From Carnegiea gigantea (lineage: Eukaryota; Streptophyta; Magnoliopsida; Caryophyllales; Cactaceae), in NCBI GenBank assembly GCA_029747015.1, contig JAKOGI010000139.1:762001-826000 (forward strand): a stretch of DNA of 64,000 nt. The letters are read 5' to 3'. Positions within the stretch are counted from its first letter, which is position 1. Every line of letters begins with the position of its first letter. Below the pieces are notes generated by a model. That model was given only the letters and a program-made list of their open reading frames with translations. It was not told where the DNA came from and did no database searches. Positions 62,837 through 64,000 of the stretch are shown piece by piece. The position numbers and the translations under genes are program-made.

Positions 62837-63679
62837 TCAGTACCTCCGGGGCATCCGATCCATCATTCTTCCGGAAGGGCATTCATATGACATATGGCCC
62901 CGACCTCCACATGTGTGACAGATAACCATGGCAGGACCCCCCAAGCAGTCCCTGCTCATATGGCCCACTTGGCCACAAGTGCGGCAGATGATATCGCGAT
63001 AACCGCCGCCAAATGGATGATGACCGCCACCGCCAGGATAACCACCTAGCCCGCCACCGAAACCGCCATAGCGGCCACCACCACCACCACTTCCCCGGTC
63101 CCCAAGGATGTCGGCCTTAGGGCATTGCCTGGCCACATGCCCAGCAACATTGCACAGGTTGCAAATGGGATCATTCTGGCAGTCCCGGGCCAGATGCCCC
63201 GTCTTCCTGCAGTTCTTGCAGGCCTTTTCATTTGTGCATTCTGCAGCAACATGACCCTGCTTGAAGCAGTTGTTGCATAATCTCAGATCGCCAGGTGGGA
63301 GTTCAGGGTTAGGACACTCTCTGGCTCGGTGACCAGCCTTGCCGCAAGAATGGCAGATGCCCTCGTTTGGGCAGTTACTTGCCATATGCCCAGGTTCTCG
63401 ACAGTTCCAACATAATGATTTTGTGGAGCACTCTGCAGCAATGTGCCTGCAGAAAAAATAGCAATAGGGCCATTTAGCTTCTGCTATTCTTGTTTTCTCT
63501 CTAATCTTACCACAGCTAGCATACATGAAAGAAAGCTCAAAGAACCGAATACTTAAGTCAAAATTGGTCAGCCAAGAAAACATTACCCTGGAAGACCACA
63601 GTTGTTGCAGACAGCAACATTTGGGCACTCTCGGGCAAAGTGGCCAGGGCGTTTGCAGTTGTTGCAAAGATTGCTTTGG
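62837..63679 (-). CDS. CCHC zinc-knuckle protein (CNBP/GIS2/HEXBP-like), 3' part
   Basis: Two exons are visible (63679-63587 and 63446-62837); they join in phase (GG + G) and end in TGA. The exon at 63679 starts in mid-codon, so at least one more exon lies beyond the right edge. The visible 233 residues hold nine C-X2-C-X4-H-X4-C knuckles: NLCNNC..., AVCNNC..., SLCWNC..., GICHSC..., RLCNNC..., KACKNC..., PICNLC..., IICRTC... and VICHTC.... A glycine-rich linker ([16 protein letters not shown]) separates knuckles 7 and 8, and the C-terminus reads DRMPRRY. Plant members of this family begin with an Arg/Ser-rich segment, presumably in the missing exon. The family binds single-stranded DNA or RNA; a nuclear or RNP role is inferred. 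Confidence 0.9.
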   Translation of the reverse strand, partial: PKQSLQQLQTPWPLCPRVPKCCCLQQLWSSRVMFSWLTNFDLSIRFFELSFMYASCGKIREKTRIAEAKWPYCYFFCRHIAAECSTKSLCWNCREPGHMASNCPNEGICHSCGKAGHRARECPNPELPPGDLRLCNNCFKQGHVAAECTNEKACKNCRKTGHLARDCQNDPICNLCNVAGHVARQCPKADILGDRGSGGGGGRYGGFGGGLGGYPGGGGHHPFGGGYRDIICRTCGQVGHMSRDCLGGPAMVICHTCGGRGHMSYECPSGRMMDRMPRRY

Positions 63680-63764
63680 CTGCAGAAAATTCCACCGACA
63701 TTAGCAGAAAAGTAACCAAACATGCTCATCTAGAGCAAAATCTGTATATAGAAAGTCACAACAA

Positions 63765-63782
63765 CCCCCCCCCCAAAAAAAA
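63765..63782. repeat. bipartite homopolymer C10-A8 in CCHC gene intron
   Basis: C10 then A8, then a c and A7, upstream (gene sense) of the exon at 63679. Confidence 0.9.
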
Positions 63783-64000
63783 CAAAAAAAGGCTGTTCAT
63801 GAACGAATCTAGAGTCCTCCAAGGATCTTAGTGTCAACGACAAAAGACATTTAGGATAAATCCCAGTTATAGGTCCTATCATATCCAAATCCAAAGAGTG
63901 AAACTGAAGTTCAGTGATGGCTCCAAGAAGTTGAAAAATATCATATCCAAAAGTTAAACTGGGTTTCATGATGGCTCGAAGCCTCCAAGTAGTTGGAAGT

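Overview
This window is nuclear DNA of a flowering plant, most likely a eudicot. The evidence is spliced genes with GT-AG introns, long AT-rich intergenic DNA, plant-specific gene families (a double B-box BBX21-type factor, a plant DUF726 protein, a plant GIS2/HEXBP-type CCHC protein, a plant FHA/MCRS1 protein) and plant transposon debris (CACTA end, Tourist-like MITEs, a Copia-type solo LTR, a LINE). The species cannot be named from the sequence.

Layout. 1-600: last exon of an unidentified gene. About 690-8500 and 13120-19985: two direct copies of one locus encoding an MCRS1/EMB1967-like protein (MCRS_N domain at the start, FHA domain at the end). The downstream copy has a continuous seven-exon reading frame (839 codons). 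The upstream copy is a pseudogene: it lost the MCRS_N exon start, exons 3 and 4 and their flanks, carries stops and frameshifts, has a 90-bp in-frame block triplicated, and hosts an antisense receptor-kinase fragment and a MITE in its introns. Between them lies a small unrecognised minus-strand ORF (9431-9717).

20000-46000 is mostly non-genic apart from a complete three-exon BBX21-like gene at 24491-25901. This part holds Tourist-like MITEs, a 1311-bp solo LTR with a perfect 5-bp target duplication nested in a MITE, a 3.3-kb composite element bounded by two inverted 242-bp repeats and long AT/GT microsatellites, and a Gypsy/Tat-like LTR inside that composite. 45591-46800 is one end of a CACTA element with a decayed transposase-type ORF.

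50008-61144 (minus strand) is a complete 15-exon gene for a DUF726/TMCO4-like membrane protein with an alpha/beta-hydrolase GFSLG elbow. All 15 exons join in phase to 632 codons plus stop, and a LINE relic sits in its 3.6-kb intron. 62837 to the right edge (minus strand) is the 3' part of a nine-knuckle CCHC zinc-finger gene whose 5' end lies outside the window.

The genes do not form a pathway; they are independent housekeeping or regulatory genes: chromatin (MCRS1), light signalling (BBX21), membrane/lipid-type hydrolase (DUF726) and nucleic-acid binding (CCHC). The most unusual global feature is about 18 bipartite homopolymer tracts, nearly all in the same polarity (oligo-C followed by oligo-A, or its complement oligo-T followed by oligo-G). 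Comparing the two MCRS1 copies shows that several arose after the duplication.
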